DNA from: Amycolatopsis azurea DSM 43854
GTDB lineage: Bacteria; Actinomycetota; Actinomycetes; Mycobacteriales; Pseudonocardiaceae
Reading direction: 5' to 3'
DNA: 56,906 nucleotides
NCBI RefSeq assembly: GCF_001995215.1
Contig: NZ_MUXN01000014.1
Coordinates: forward strand, 1-56,906
The notes beneath the pieces were generated by a model. It did no database searches. It saw only the letters and a program-made list of their open reading frames with translations, and was not told the DNA's origin. Both the position numbers and the translations under genes were made by a program. This document shows, piece by piece, positions 7,167 through 15,498 of this stretch. How positions within the stretch are numbered: the first letter of the stretch is position 1; each line of letters opens with the position of its first letter.

Positions 7167-7806
7167 TGAGGGCGCTCACCAGGGCATCGGGGTGGAGGGC
7201 GGCGAGGGTCCGGCGTTTGGCGGGCGTCGTCGCGAGAGCGACCGAAGCGACTCCGGCGGCGCGAGCGGCCACGACGTCCGCGGCCGAGTCGCCGACCATG
7301 ACGCACTGCCGAGGCGAAGTACCGAGCGCCTTCACCGCGGCGTCGATGAGCGCTGGATGAGGCTTCAGGTGCGCGGGATCGCTCGTCGTCCGGGCGCTGA
7401 TCCGGCGGAGGTCCTCCGCGAGTTCGTGCAGCCCCAGGAAGGACCTGATCGCGTCGACGGAGTTGTTGCTGACGATCGTCACCGTGAACCCCTGCGCGAC
7501 CCACTCGCGAAGCACCTCCACGACACCGGGAGCCGGCGAAACCTGCGCGACGGCCTCCCCTTCGAACCGGCTGAGCTGCCGCTCGACGACGTACGCGGCG
7601 TTCGGACCGCACGAGGCCGCATACCGGAGCACGTCGAACGGATCGGCGGAAGTACTCACGTCCGCGGGCAGATCGGGTTCGACGAGCCGCTTGAGCCTGT
7701 CCGCCACCTCGCCCGCCGCCAGCTCGGCGAACACGTCGCACACGGGACCGTCGAAGTCGAGGAAGATGTGGTCCTTCGCCTGCAGAAGCTCCTTCACCCC
7801 GGTCAT
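7144..7806 (-). CDS. HAD-superfamily hydrolase (phosphoglycolate phosphatase-like)
   Basis: 220 residues; the ATG at 7804-7806 has GGTGGAGGC directly upstream. HAD motifs in order: I FLDFDGPVCD (nucleophile Asp, about residue 17), II VTIVSNNS (about 104), III Lys in HLKPHP (about 144), IV VMVGDSAADVVAA (about 166). A helical cap sits between motifs I and II. Motif I reads DFDGPV rather than DxDGTL, still with both aspartates. Probably a small-molecule phosphatase in the cytoplasm; substrate unknown. The last six residues (DLRLAP) and stop come from repeat copy 7, so the original C-terminus was probably altered by it. Confidence 0.83.
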   Translation of the reverse strand: MTGVKELLQAKDHIFLDFDGPVCDVFAELAAGEVADRLKRLVEPDLPADVSTSADPFDVLRYAASCGPNAAYVVERQLSRFEGEAVAQVSPAPGVVEVLREWVAQGFTVTIVSNNSVDAIRSFLGLHELAEDLRRISARTTSDPAHLKPHPALIDAAVKALGTSPRQCVMVGDSAADVVAARAAGVASVALATTPAKRRTLAALHPDALVSALTDLRLAP

Positions 7807-7822
7807 GCCTCCACCTTGCCAC

Positions 7823-7856
7823 CGACTTGCGTTTAGCCCCCTAATCGCGATCCGGA
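7823..7856. repeat. Modular palindrome, copy 8
   Basis: Left arm GACTTGCGTTTAG, spacer CCCC, right arm CTAATCGCGATCC. It lies in the divergent region between the HAD and amidase genes. Confidence 0.87.
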
Positions 7857-7947
7857 GGGACCTTACGAAGGAGGCCTGTTTCTGGTTAGGTTCCGACCAT
7901 TGGGGTCGGTCCTGTTCAGCAGACCTAGTCACTGGGGGTATACGCCC

Positions 7948-9843
7948 ATGCCGCGTCCCTTCCGTCCCGTCGCCCTCGAGCCGCTCCGGCGCCGGTCCAA
8001 ACGGACCGCCGGGCTCGCGGTCCTCGCTCTCGCCGCCGGTCTCCTCGCCGCCGTCCCCGCCGAAGCCGCCCCGGCGGATCAGCAGCGGCAACGGGACTTC
8101 GCGTCCGCCGCGAAGGAGTTCGGCGTCCCTGAACACGTCCTGCTCGGCGTCTCCTTCCTGGAGTCGCGCTGGGACTTCAACGCCGGAACCCCGAGCACGT
8201 CCGCCGGTTACGGCCCGATGCACCTGACCGACCTGCGCGAAGCGGGCACCGGCACGCATCACGACGAAGGCGGGGAGGACCCTCGCGGCGACGACGCCCG
8301 CCGTCCGAAACTGCCTGTGACACCGGCACCGAAGCCTCCCCCGCCCGGTCTCCAGACCATCGACGAGGCCTCCTCGCTGATCGGCCAGGACGTCGCGACG
8401 CTGCGCACGAACCCCACGCAGAACATCCGCGGTGGCGCCGCTCTCCTGGCGAAGTACCAACGCGAAGCCGGTGACTGGTACGCCGCCGTCGCGCGCTACA
8501 GCGGCGCGAAGGACGAAACGGGAGCAAGGTCCTTCGCCGACGAAGTCTTCGACACCATCTCCAAGGGCGTCAGCCGCAAGACCGACGACGGCCAGAGCGT
8601 CAGCCTCGCCGCCACGCCGGTGAGCCCCGCGCGCGCTCAGGCGGAAGACCCGAAGACCGAGTGTCCGAAGAAGGTCTCGTGTCTTTCGGTGCCGGCGCCG
8701 TACCAGGAGTTGCCGAACAACGACTACGGCAACCACGACAAGGCGGACCGGCCGAAGAGCCAGAAGGTCGAATACATCGTCATCCACGACACCGAGGGCT
8801 ACTGGAACACGGCGATGGACCTGGTCCGGGACCCGACGTACGTGAGCTGGCACTACACGATCCGCTCGTCCGACGGGCAGATCGCGCAGCACGTGCCGAC
8901 CAAGGACGTCGCCTGGCACGCGGGCAACTGGTACGTCAACGCGAAGTCCGTCGGCATCGAGCACGAGGGCTTCGCCGCGAAGGGCACTTGGTACACGGAG
9001 GCGATGTACCGCACTTCCGCGAAGCTCGTCGGCTATCTCGCGCGGAAGTACGACGTCCCGCTCGACCGCGCGCACATCATCGGCCACGACAACGTCCCGG
9101 GCACGATCCCCTCGACCATCAAGGGGATGCACTGGGACCCGGGCCCGTACTGGGACTGGTCGCACTACTTCGACCTGATGGGCGCTCCGCTGGCGGGCTT
9201 CGGCCGCCCCGGTTCGCCGCTGGTGACCATCACGCCGGACTTCGCCACGAACCAGCCCGCGTTCACCGGCTGCGAGGGCGGCGGAAAACCTTGCCCGGCA
9301 AGGGGTTCCGGTTCGGTCGTGCTGCGCAGCGAGCCGAACGACTCGGCGCCGCTACTCAAGGACATCGGCCTCCGCCCGGACGGTTCGGCGAGCACGATGG
9401 ACGTCTCCGACGTCGGCAGCCGGGCCGAGACCGGCCAGCGGTACGTGGTCGCCGAGCGGCGTGACGGCTGGACGGCGATCTGGTACCTCGGCCAGAAGGG
9501 CTGGTTCCGCGACGCGCGCACGACCAGCCCGGCGTTCGGCCTGGTCGTCACGCCGAAGCCCGGTCTCGCGACCGTCCCGGTGTTCGGGCGCGCGTATCCC
9601 GAGGCGGAGGCCTACCCGGCGAACGTGCCGGTGCAGCAGGTCGTCCCGCTGCCGTACACGTTCTCGGCCGGACAGCGGTACTCGCTCGGCAACGTGGTCG
9701 GCTCCGAGTACTTCTCGGCGACGACGTTCGACCCGGCGAACCACGTGGTCGTGAAGGGCAAGACGCGGTACGTGCAGATCCAGTTCGGACACCGCATCGC
9801 CTTCGTGAAGGCGGACGACGTCCGGATCGTGCCCGCCTTCTGA
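7948..9843 (+). CDS. Secreted N-acetylmuramoyl-L-alanine amidase with N-terminal lytic-transglycosylase-like domain
   Basis: 631 residues. The ATG at 7948 opens a signal peptide (basic start, hydrophobic residues about 20-36, cleavage near AEA/AP at 40). Residues about 50-215 resemble a soluble lytic transglycosylase (LGVSFLESRW with the likely catalytic Glu, GYGPMHLTD, WYAAVARYSG). Residues about 270-410 are a type-2 amidase / PGRP fold: YIVIHDTEGYW (Zn His), WHYTIRSSDG, VAWHAGN, SVGIEHEG, HIIGHDNVPGT, HWDPGPYWDW. A C-terminal region of about 200 residues looks like SH3-type beta domains that may bind the wall. It should cleave the peptide from the glycan strand and perhaps the glycan too. 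Convergent with the glycosyltransferase gene. Confidence 0.88.
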   Translation: MPRPFRPVALEPLRRRSKRTAGLAVLALAAGLLAAVPAEAAPADQQRQRDFASAAKEFGVPEHVLLGVSFLESRWDFNAGTPSTSAGYGPMHLTDLREAGTGTHHDEGGEDPRGDDARRPKLPVTPAPKPPPPGLQTIDEASSLIGQDVATLRTNPTQNIRGGAALLAKYQREAGDWYAAVARYSGAKDETGARSFADEVFDTISKGVSRKTDDGQSVSLAATPVSPARAQAEDPKTECPKKVSCLSVPAPYQELPNNDYGNHDKADRPKSQKVEYIVIHDTEGYWNTAMDLVRDPTYVSWHYTIRSSDGQIAQHVPTKDVAWHAGNWYVNAKSVGIEHEGFAAKGTWYTEAMYRTSAKLVGYLARKYDVPLDRAHIIGHDNVPGTIPSTIKGMHWDPGPYWDWSHYFDLMGAPLAGFGRPGSPLVTITPDFATNQPAFTGCEGGGKPCPARGSGSVVLRSEPNDSAPLLKDIGLRPDGSASTMDVSDVGSRAETGQRYVVAERRDGWTAIWYLGQKGWFRDARTTSPAFGLVVTPKPGLATVPVFGRAYPEAEAYPANVPVQQVVPLPYTFSAGQRYSLGNVVGSEYFSATTFDPANHVVVKGKTRYVQIQFGHRIAFVKADDVRIVPAF

Positions 9844-9849
9844 CCCAGC

Positions 9850-9909
9850 TCGCTCCCCGCGCCCGGATCGCGTTTAGCCCGCTGCTAAACGCGATCCGGG
9901 CGCGGGAGC
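9850..9909. repeat. Modular palindrome, copy 9, extended into a long stem between convergent genes
   Basis: Left arm GATCGCGTTTAG and right arm CTAAACGCGATC around CCCGCTG (the GCT is doubled). Unlike other copies the symmetry runs on outside the arms for about 27 bp in all, broken by one extra C on the left. It spans the gap between the amidase and glycosyltransferase stops and could end transcription in both directions. Confidence 0.88.
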
Positions 9910-9912
9910 GGG

Positions 9913-11301
9913 TCAGGAGTCCAGGGCGACCTTGACGCCGGGGGCGTGTTCGGTGTTCCGCCGCGTCTTCGCCCAGCCGTTCCGGCCGCGGACCAGACGG
10001 AACAGCGCGCGCCACGACGTGATGTAGAACGTGTAGATGTAGAGCGCGTAGGCGAAGCCCATCCCGAGCCCGCGCAGCAGATTGCGGCTCTTCAGGCATT
10101 TGAACTGATAGATCGGGCCCCAGACGATGAACGGCAGCAGCCCGAACGAGCCGTAGATCGCGAACAGGATCCACGCGCCGTCGTCGGCGAACCACGTCCA
10201 GACCTGCGCCGGATCCCCAGCCGTGCTGAAGAGCAGCAGGATGAACGGGATCGGGTACAGCAGCGAGCCGAGCAGCTGCATCCACGGCTGCGCGAGGTAG
10301 TACATCATCTCCGCCGCGCCCAGCGTGCTCACATGCGGCGAGTCCCAGATCCGCCGCAGATACCGCGAACACTGCATCGTGCCCTGGCCCCAGCGCGTGC
10401 GCTGCACCAGGAATCGCCGCAGGCTGTACAGACCTTCTTGCTTCACATGGGAATCCGGGGTGTACCCGGTCCGCCAGCCCGCCGTCAGCAGGTGCACGCC
10501 GAGTTCGAAATCCTCCAGCAGCGAACCGCGCCACGGCTGTTCGTCGTCCCCGGCGATCGAGTCCAAAGCGGACAGCCGGGTGAACTGACCGTTGCCGCCC
10601 ATGGAGATCGTGCCGGTGAACCCACGCGAGGTCTGGATCGCCGCGATGGCCGTGCGGAACTCGAGATCCTGCATCTGCGCCAGCTTCAGCCCGAAAGCGC
10701 GTGAGAACCAGTTCTTGCCCGGCGGACGGCTGTCGGCGTTGCCCATCCAGACATCGAGTTGCACAGCGCCGACGCTCTCGTCGCCGAACAGATGGTCGGC
10801 GGCGCACACTTCGAGACAGTTCTCCGCCGGGCGGCCGTCCGCGTCGACGACCACGACGACCACATCGTCACGGCTCGCGTCCGAACCCATCCAGAAGTTG
10901 AGTGCCTGATAGGCGGCGTTGAGCGCGTCGCCCTTGCCCGTCCGCGCCTCCGGACGGCGCCGCGGAACGAGGTGCAGATACGGGTCGTAGCCGCCGTTGC
11001 GCCGCCAGATCGACTTGACGACCCGGGCCGTGCGGTCCTCGGAGTCGTCGTCGACGACCCAGACGTGCGCGTGCCGGAACGTCGAACGCAGGTACCGCAC
11101 CGTTTCGCGGATGACGGTCTGCTCGTCCCGGCACGGGACGAAGAAATGCCAGGTGAAGTCGGCGGCGTCGCCGACGGGCGCGGGTTTGCGCCGGAGGTAC
11201 GGCACGACGATCACGACCACGTACACGATGAACGCGACGCTCATGGTGAGCGCGAACGCCTGGGTGATCGCGAGCAGGATCTTGACCGAACCGGCGCCCA
11301 T
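9913..11301 (-). CDS. Membrane glycosyltransferase family 2 (processive, cellulose-synthase-like)
   Basis: 462 residues; the ATG at 11299-11301 overlaps the exosortase stop (TGATG), so the two are co-translated. One N-terminal membrane helix (about 8-32), then a GT-A catalytic domain with VWVVDDDSED (about residue 80), VVDADG (about 150), a LLEDFE segment (about 265) and QRTRWGQG (about 298), the D,D,D,QxxRW pattern of processive enzymes. Three or four further membrane helices follow. It should polymerise or transfer sugars from a nucleotide sugar across the membrane. Pairing with an exosortase is a known theme in which surface proteins and polysaccharide are exported together. Confidence 0.85.
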   Translation of the reverse strand: MGAGSVKILLAITQAFALTMSVAFIVYVVVIVVPYLRRKPAPVGDAADFTWHFFVPCRDEQTVIRETVRYLRSTFRHAHVWVVDDDSEDRTARVVKSIWRRNGGYDPYLHLVPRRRPEARTGKGDALNAAYQALNFWMGSDASRDDVVVVVVDADGRPAENCLEVCAADHLFGDESVGAVQLDVWMGNADSRPPGKNWFSRAFGLKLAQMQDLEFRTAIAAIQTSRGFTGTISMGGNGQFTRLSALDSIAGDDEQPWRGSLLEDFELGVHLLTAGWRTGYTPDSHVKQEGLYSLRRFLVQRTRWGQGTMQCSRYLRRIWDSPHVSTLGAAEMMYYLAQPWMQLLGSLLYPIPFILLLFSTAGDPAQVWTWFADDGAWILFAIYGSFGLLPFIVWGPIYQFKCLKSRNLLRGLGMGFAYALYIYTFYITSWRALFRLVRGRNGWAKTRRNTEHAPGVKVALDS

Positions 11302-11855
11302 CAGACGGCCTCGCGCTCGGCCCGCGGCTTGCGGGTGCCCAGCCAGACGAACAGCACGAGAGCGACCGCGCCACCGAGGACGCTGACCATCGAACCGAGC
11401 AGGGTGTGACCCCAGTAATAACCTTCGTCGATACCCATCACGTGCACGAGGCCGACGATCGCCAAAACCCTCATCTGATTGACAAGAATGACCACCGCCG
11501 CCGATATGGCCAACGAGACGAACAGCCTCTTCGCATTCCGCGGGCGGAAATACAACATGACGGCGGTCACCAACAACAAGGGCAGCAACATGAATGCCGA
11601 AGAGCATTCCGGCGTCATTCTTAACCCGAGTGGAGTATCGCCGGACAACCCAAAGTAGACAGTCTCACGTTCACTGGCGACGTAGACACCCGATGAGGTG
11701 ATAACCCTCAGTATCAGTCCCGAAAGCTGCACTTCGAACACCCGATACAGGCGCTCGGCCAGCACCAGACCGACCGCGACGGCGATCACCGCCAGCACCG
11801 CCATACGCAGCGGAAACCGGCTGGAACCAGGCAAAGGGGCGCTCGCAACGGCCAC
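11301..11855 (-). CDS. Exosortase/archaeosortase-family membrane transpeptidase
   Basis: 184 residues from a GTG at 11853-11855 with GAGAGGG upstream. It has about five membrane helices. The three family residues are present in order: Cys84 in TPECSSAF, Arg129 in VNQMRV, and His150 in YYWGHTLLG. Exosortases recognise a short C-terminal motif followed by a membrane helix and basic residues, and cleave or re-anchor the protein. A candidate target is encoded divergently at 12232. It is the first gene of a two-gene unit with the glycosyltransferase. Its small size is normal for single-domain actinobacterial members. Confidence 0.82.
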   Translation of the reverse strand: MAVASAPLPGSSRFPLRMAVLAVIAVAVGLVLAERLYRVFEVQLSGLILRVITSSGVYVASERETVYFGLSGDTPLGLRMTPECSSAFMLLPLLLVTAVMLYFRPRNAKRLFVSLAISAAVVILVNQMRVLAIVGLVHVMGIDEGYYWGHTLLGSMVSVLGGAVALVLFVWLGTRKPRAEREAV

Positions 11856-12231
11856 GGTGACCCTCTCAGGAAAGGCGCAGCAGACGACGGGATCGGCGAA
11901 GCGGACAGGGACCTCGCCGACGAGAGTAAGTCAGCGGGAACCGGCCCTTTCGACCGGGGTTCGCATTAACAACGTGATCATGGGCCCTTTCGGCACGATC
12001 GTGGAGAAACTGACTAGGCCGAAGGAGTGACGTCTTCGTCGACCTGCGGCGAAGCCTTGTAAGACCACCTGATCCGGTGATCCTCGCAGTTTTTCGTTCA
12101 ATTTGAGAAACACTCGGCGATAGACGATCCGCGAGCCGAGTCAGGCCAGCTGAGGATTCGTCCGCGACGGTTGCGCCCTCCTGCCGACCGAAGATGAAAG
12201 AAAACCCCCACGAATCAATTCGGAGGACCAG
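11856..12231. promoter_or_regulatory. Divergent promoter region exosortase / surface protein
   Basis: 376 bases without a gene. It contains a stretch of lower GC near 12080-12110 (TTTTTCGTTCAATTTGAG) suited to a promoter, an imperfect hairpin with GAACCGG and CCGGGGTTC arms near 11938-11965, and a small CACC-GGTG inverted repeat near 12066-12080. No copy of the modular palindrome is here. Confidence 0.4.
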
Positions 12232-13008
12232 TTGAAGAACACGCACCTCTTGCGACGAGGCGGACTGCTCGCCGCTGTGGTGGCGAGCGTGGCTCTCGCC
12301 GGTGCGGCGCCCGCCTCGGCGGCCCCCGGTGACGGCTCCGCGTATGGCGTCAAGGTCGATGTGAAGCTCCTCGGCCTCGACGCGGTGAAGGCCGGGCCGC
12401 TCGCCGAAGCGAAGACCGCCGGACCGACCACCAACAGCCTCGCGAAGGCCAATCTCACCGGCATACTCACCGCCGGCGCGATCAACACCGAAGCCAAACG
12501 CGACGACAACTCCGGTGCCGTGACGGCCAAGGCCAGCACCGCCGATGTCGGTCTGCCGCTGCTCAAGGGCGCCCTTGGCGACGTCGGCGTCAAGGTCGTC
12601 GAAGCCACCTGCACCGCGACCCAGAAGGGAGTGCAGGGCGCGACGAACCTGGTCGGGGCGAACCTCGGCAGCGCGGGCGCGGTCGACGCGACACCGGCGC
12701 CGAACACCCAGGTCAAGGTCGGTCTCGGCAACGCCAACGTCGCGACGATCATCCTGAACGAGCAGATCAAGAACGGCGATGGCAGCCTCACGGTCAACGC
12801 GATCCACGTGAAGCTGCTCGGCGACGCGCTCGCCCCGCTCGGTTCCGGCGACGTGATCGTCTCGTCGGCCACCTGCGGCCCGGCCGGTCTGCCCGTGCCG
12901 CTCGCCTCGGGCGCGGGACTGTGGATCGGTCTCGGCCTGCTCGGTGCCGTCGCCGTTCCGGTCGGTATCCGCGTCGTTCGCCGCCGTCGTCCGGCGACCA
13001 CCGCCTGA
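12232..13008 (+). CDS. Secreted surface protein with exosortase-type C-terminal anchor
   Basis: 258 residues from a rare TTG start at 12232; GGAGG lies 5 bases upstream and no ATG/GTG alternative fits. Signal peptide residues 1-30 (LLAAVVASVALAGAAPASA). The body is a repetitive beta-rich Ala/Gly/Thr/Val protein with two cysteines (ATCTATQ and SATCGPAG). The tail begins PVPLASG at residue 221, then a hydrophobic helix to about 250 and RVVRRRR. This motif-helix-basic layout is that of exosortase substrates, and the exosortase gene is divergent from it. The function of the exposed part is unknown; it may be a coat or adhesin. Confidence 0.78.
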   Translation: MKNTHLLRRGGLLAAVVASVALAGAAPASAAPGDGSAYGVKVDVKLLGLDAVKAGPLAEAKTAGPTTNSLAKANLTGILTAGAINTEAKRDDNSGAVTAKASTADVGLPLLKGALGDVGVKVVEATCTATQKGVQGATNLVGANLGSAGAVDATPAPNTQVKVGLGNANVATIILNEQIKNGDGSLTVNAIHVKLLGDALAPLGSGDVIVSSATCGPAGLPVPLASGAGLWIGLGLLGAVAVPVGIRVVRRRRPATTA

Positions 13009-13029
13009 CCAGGGTGAAGTGAGGTCGAG

Positions 13030-13209
13030 ATGTACAAGTTGCCTGGCGCCGGAGTCGGCGTCGCCGGTGGCGGGGTGGGTGCCCTCGCCGCCACCGGTGC
13101 CGATGTCGGCTGGTGGCTGGCGGTCGGCGTGATCCTGCTGGTTCTCGGAACCATCGCGGTCGTCGCCGGCTACCGCCGCACGAAACGGCTCGGCCAGACC
13201 GGGAGCTGA
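13030..13209 (+). CDS. 59-residue membrane protein with LAATG sortase-like motif
   Basis: ATG 13030, TGA 13207-13209, 21 bases after the surface protein gene, with GTGAGG upstream. The product starts MYKLPGAGVGVAGGGVGA, has LAATG at 19-23, a membrane helix at about 28-47 and a basic end (YRRTKR). LAXTG is the motif of class E sortases in high-GC Gram-positives, so it looks like a free-standing sorting tail without a passenger domain. No signal peptide precedes it. It may be an accessory of the surface protein or a sortase decoy. It is followed by a strong hairpin. Confidence 0.7.
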   Translation: MYKLPGAGVGVAGGGVGALAATGADVGWWLAVGVILLVLGTIAVVAGYRRTKRLGQTGS

Positions 13210-13214
13210 CTCCA

Positions 13215-13253
13215 GCGGCCGCCGGCGTGGGCCCCTTGCACGCCGGCGGCCGC
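13215..13253 (+). terminator. Strong hairpin after the surface-protein operon
   Basis: A perfect 15-bp stem (GCGGCCGCCGGCGTG and its complement) with a 9-base loop, 5 bases after the 59-residue gene. No T-tract. Confidence 0.75.
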
Positions 13254-13303
13254 CACCCGCGTTTTGCGGGACACTCGAAATCGTGGACGAGGAGCGCGAA
13301 CGC

Positions 13304-14455
13304 GTGGATGTGATGTTGCTGGCCGGGACCCGGCCGGAGGCGGTCAAACTCGCTCCGCTGGCATCGGCGCTGGCGGAGCATCCGAACCTGCGGCCCTTCT
13401 TCGTCCATAGTGGACAGCATCAGGGAATGGTCGAGCAGGCGCTGATCCCGTTCGGCCTGCCGGTCGACGCCTGGCTCGACACCCCGCCCAGGACCACCGG
13501 CACCCAGGCGGAACTGGTTTCCGGGCTGCTCCCCGCGCTCGACCAGGTGCTACGCCGGGTCGCGCCCGCGGCGGTCGTCGTCCAAGGCGACACGACGACG
13601 GGACTGGCGGGCGCGCTCGCCGCGTTCTGGCTGGGCATCCCGGTGGTGCACCTGGAAGCGGGTCTGCGCACGCACGATCTCGCCGCGCCGTTCCCCGAAG
13701 AGGGAACCCGGCAGATGATCTCGCGCATCGCCGCCCTGCACCTCGCGCCGACACCGGGCGCCGCGGCCGCGCTGCGCACGGAAGGTGTTCCACGCCAACG
13801 GATCGCGGTCACCGGCAACACCGTCGTCGACGCCGTGATCGCGATCGCCGAGCGTGATCTCCCGGCGCGGGACACCGCGCTCGCGTTGCTGGAGATGGAG
13901 ATCTCCGAAGCCGGCGAACGCCTCGTTCTAGTGACGTCGCACCGGCGGGAGTCCTGGGGCGAGCCGCTGAGCCGCACGCTCGCGGCCATCGAACTGATCG
14001 TCGCGGAGCACAGCGACGTCCAGGTGCTGTTCCCGGTGCACCCCAATCCGGCCGTGCGGGAGCAGGTCATGACCGCGCTCGGCGGGACACCGCGGGTGAC
14101 GGTCACCGAGCCGCTCGAATATCCCGATCTCGTGCGCGCGCTGCGGCTGGCCGAGCTCGTCCTGACTGATTCCGGTGGTATCCAAGAGGAAGCGCCGACC
14201 TTCGGCACACCCGTCCTCGTGCTCCGCGACGTCACCGAACGACGCGAAGCGATCGAGGCGGGTTGCGCGTGGCTGGTCGGGACGGACACCGGTCTCATCG
14301 CCGACACCGCGGCGAAGATCCTGCGCGGCGATCTTCATCCGGCGCACGCCGGAAACCCTTACGGCGACGGCAATGCCGCCGCACTCTCGGTGGCGGCGCT
14401 GGAGGAACTGCTCAACCTCGCCCCGGCGCCGCGCACCACCGTCGAACTGCGCTAG
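13304..14455 (+). CDS. wecB: UDP-N-acetylglucosamine 2-epimerase (non-hydrolysing)
   Basis: 383 residues. GTG 13304 is preferred because AGGAG lies 9 bases upstream; the frame is open from a GTG at 13283. Family signatures are LLAGTRPEAVKLAPL (N-terminal UDP site), VVVQGDTTT, HLEAGLRTHD, TSHRRESWG, PVHPNP and LVLTDSGGIQEEAP. It interconverts UDP-GlcNAc and UDP-ManNAc for surface polysaccharides or wall teichoic-type polymers. Lying beside the glycosyltransferase and exosortase block, it may supply sugar for that module. It is convergent with tsaD and the two stop codons share a CTAG. Confidence 0.92.
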   Translation: MDVMLLAGTRPEAVKLAPLASALAEHPNLRPFFVHSGQHQGMVEQALIPFGLPVDAWLDTPPRTTGTQAELVSGLLPALDQVLRRVAPAAVVVQGDTTTGLAGALAAFWLGIPVVHLEAGLRTHDLAAPFPEEGTRQMISRIAALHLAPTPGAAAALRTEGVPRQRIAVTGNTVVDAVIAIAERDLPARDTALALLEMEISEAGERLVLVTSHRRESWGEPLSRTLAAIELIVAEHSDVQVLFPVHPNPAVREQVMTALGGTPRVTVTEPLEYPDLVRALRLAELVLTDSGGIQEEAPTFGTPVLVLRDVTERREAIEAGCAWLVGTDTGLIADTAAKILRGDLHPAHAGNPYGDGNAAALSVAALEELLNLAPAPRTTVELR

Positions 14456-15498
14456 ATCGAGACGATCTGGACCGGCAGCGCCGGATTCGCGGAGAAGTCG
14501 AGCGACGCCCGCGGACGTCCTGCGGCGACCACGTGCGCGCCGAGCGCGGCGATCATCGCGCCGTTGTCCGTGCACAGCCGCGGCCGCGGGACCCGCAAGG
14601 TGATCCCGGCTTCCGCACAGCGCTCGGCGGCGAGTTCGGACAACCGTGAATTCGCCGCCACGCCACCGGAGATCACCAGCGTGTCCACGCCGTGTTCCTT
14701 GGCCGCCCGGATCGCCTTCATCGTGAGAACGTCGGCGACGGCTTCCTGGAACGACGCGGCGACGTCGTCGACGGGGATCTCCTCGCCGCGGCGCTCCGCG
14801 CCCTCGACCCAGCGCGCGACGGCGGTTTTCAAGCCGGAGAAGGAGAAATCGAACTTGGCGTCCCGCGGTCCGGTCATGCCGCGGGGGAACGCGATGGCCG
14901 CGCCGTCGCCGTTCTTGGCGGCCTTGTCGATGGGCGGGCCGCCGGGATATGGGAGGCCGAGAACGCGGGCGACCTTGTCGTAGGCTTCGCCGGCCGCGTC
15001 GTCCACAGTGGACCCGAGTTCGGTGATCTCGGACGCGATGTCGTCCACCAGCAGCAATTGCGTGTGCCCGCCCGAGACGAGCAGGGCGAGGCAGCGCTCC
15101 GGCAACGGTCCGTGCTGGAGCGTGTCGACGGCGATGTGCCCGGCCAGGTGATTGACGCCGTAGAGCGGGATGTCGAGTGCGGCGGCGTACGCCTTGGCGG
15201 CGGCGACGCCGACCAGGAGCGCGCCGGCGAGACCGGGTCCGGCGGTCACCGCGATGGCGTCCACATCGGACAGTTTCAGCCCGGCCTTTTCGAAGGCCCG
15301 CTCGACCGTCGGGACCATCGCCTCCAGGTGGGCGCGGCTGGCGACCTCGGGTACGACGCCGCCGAAGCGGGCGTGCTGGTCGACGCTGGAGGCGACCTCG
15401 TCGGCGAGGAGTTCGACCGTGTCGTCGTCGTGCAGGCGGACGAGACCGACGCCGGTCTCGTCGCACGAACTCTCGATGCCCATGATGATGCGCGGCAT
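14452..15498 (-). CDS. tsaD: tRNA N6-threonylcarbamoyladenosine synthase subunit TsaD
   Basis: 348 residues, start MPRIIMGIESSCDETGVG. The metal-binding HxxxH lies in RAHLEAMVP with further ligands downstream. ASKHA nucleotide-binding segments VSGGHTQ, GEAYDKVARVLGLPYPGG and VISGGVAANSRL are intact. With TsaB and TsaE it transfers the threonylcarbamoyl group to A37 of ANN-decoding tRNAs. Its ATG overlaps the rimI stop by one base, and rimI overlaps tsaB, so tsaB-rimI-tsaD form one operon reading leftwards. Confidence 0.96.
   Translation of the reverse strand: MPRIIMGIESSCDETGVGLVRLHDDDTVELLADEVASSVDQHARFGGVVPEVASRAHLEAMVPTVERAFEKAGLKLSDVDAIAVTAGPGLAGALLVGVAAAKAYAAALDIPLYGVNHLAGHIAVDTLQHGPLPERCLALLVSGGHTQLLLVDDIASEITELGSTVDDAAGEAYDKVARVLGLPYPGGPPIDKAAKNGDGAAIAFPRGMTGPRDAKFDFSFSGLKTAVARWVEGAERRGEEIPVDDVAASFQEAVADVLTMKAIRAAKEHGVDTLVISGGVAANSRLSELAAERCAEAGITLRVPRPRLCTDNGAMIAALGAHVVAAGRPRASLDFSANPALPVQIVSI

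Noticed and set aside
7807..9165. Upstream extension of the HAD frame over the amidase gene
   Set aside because: The HAD protein has a clear ATG with a binding site at 7806; the upstream part is the antisense of the amidase gene.
14449..14458. Shared CTAG of the wecB and tsaD stop codons as a regulatory site
   Set aside because: A simple 4-base convergent overlap; it needs no function.
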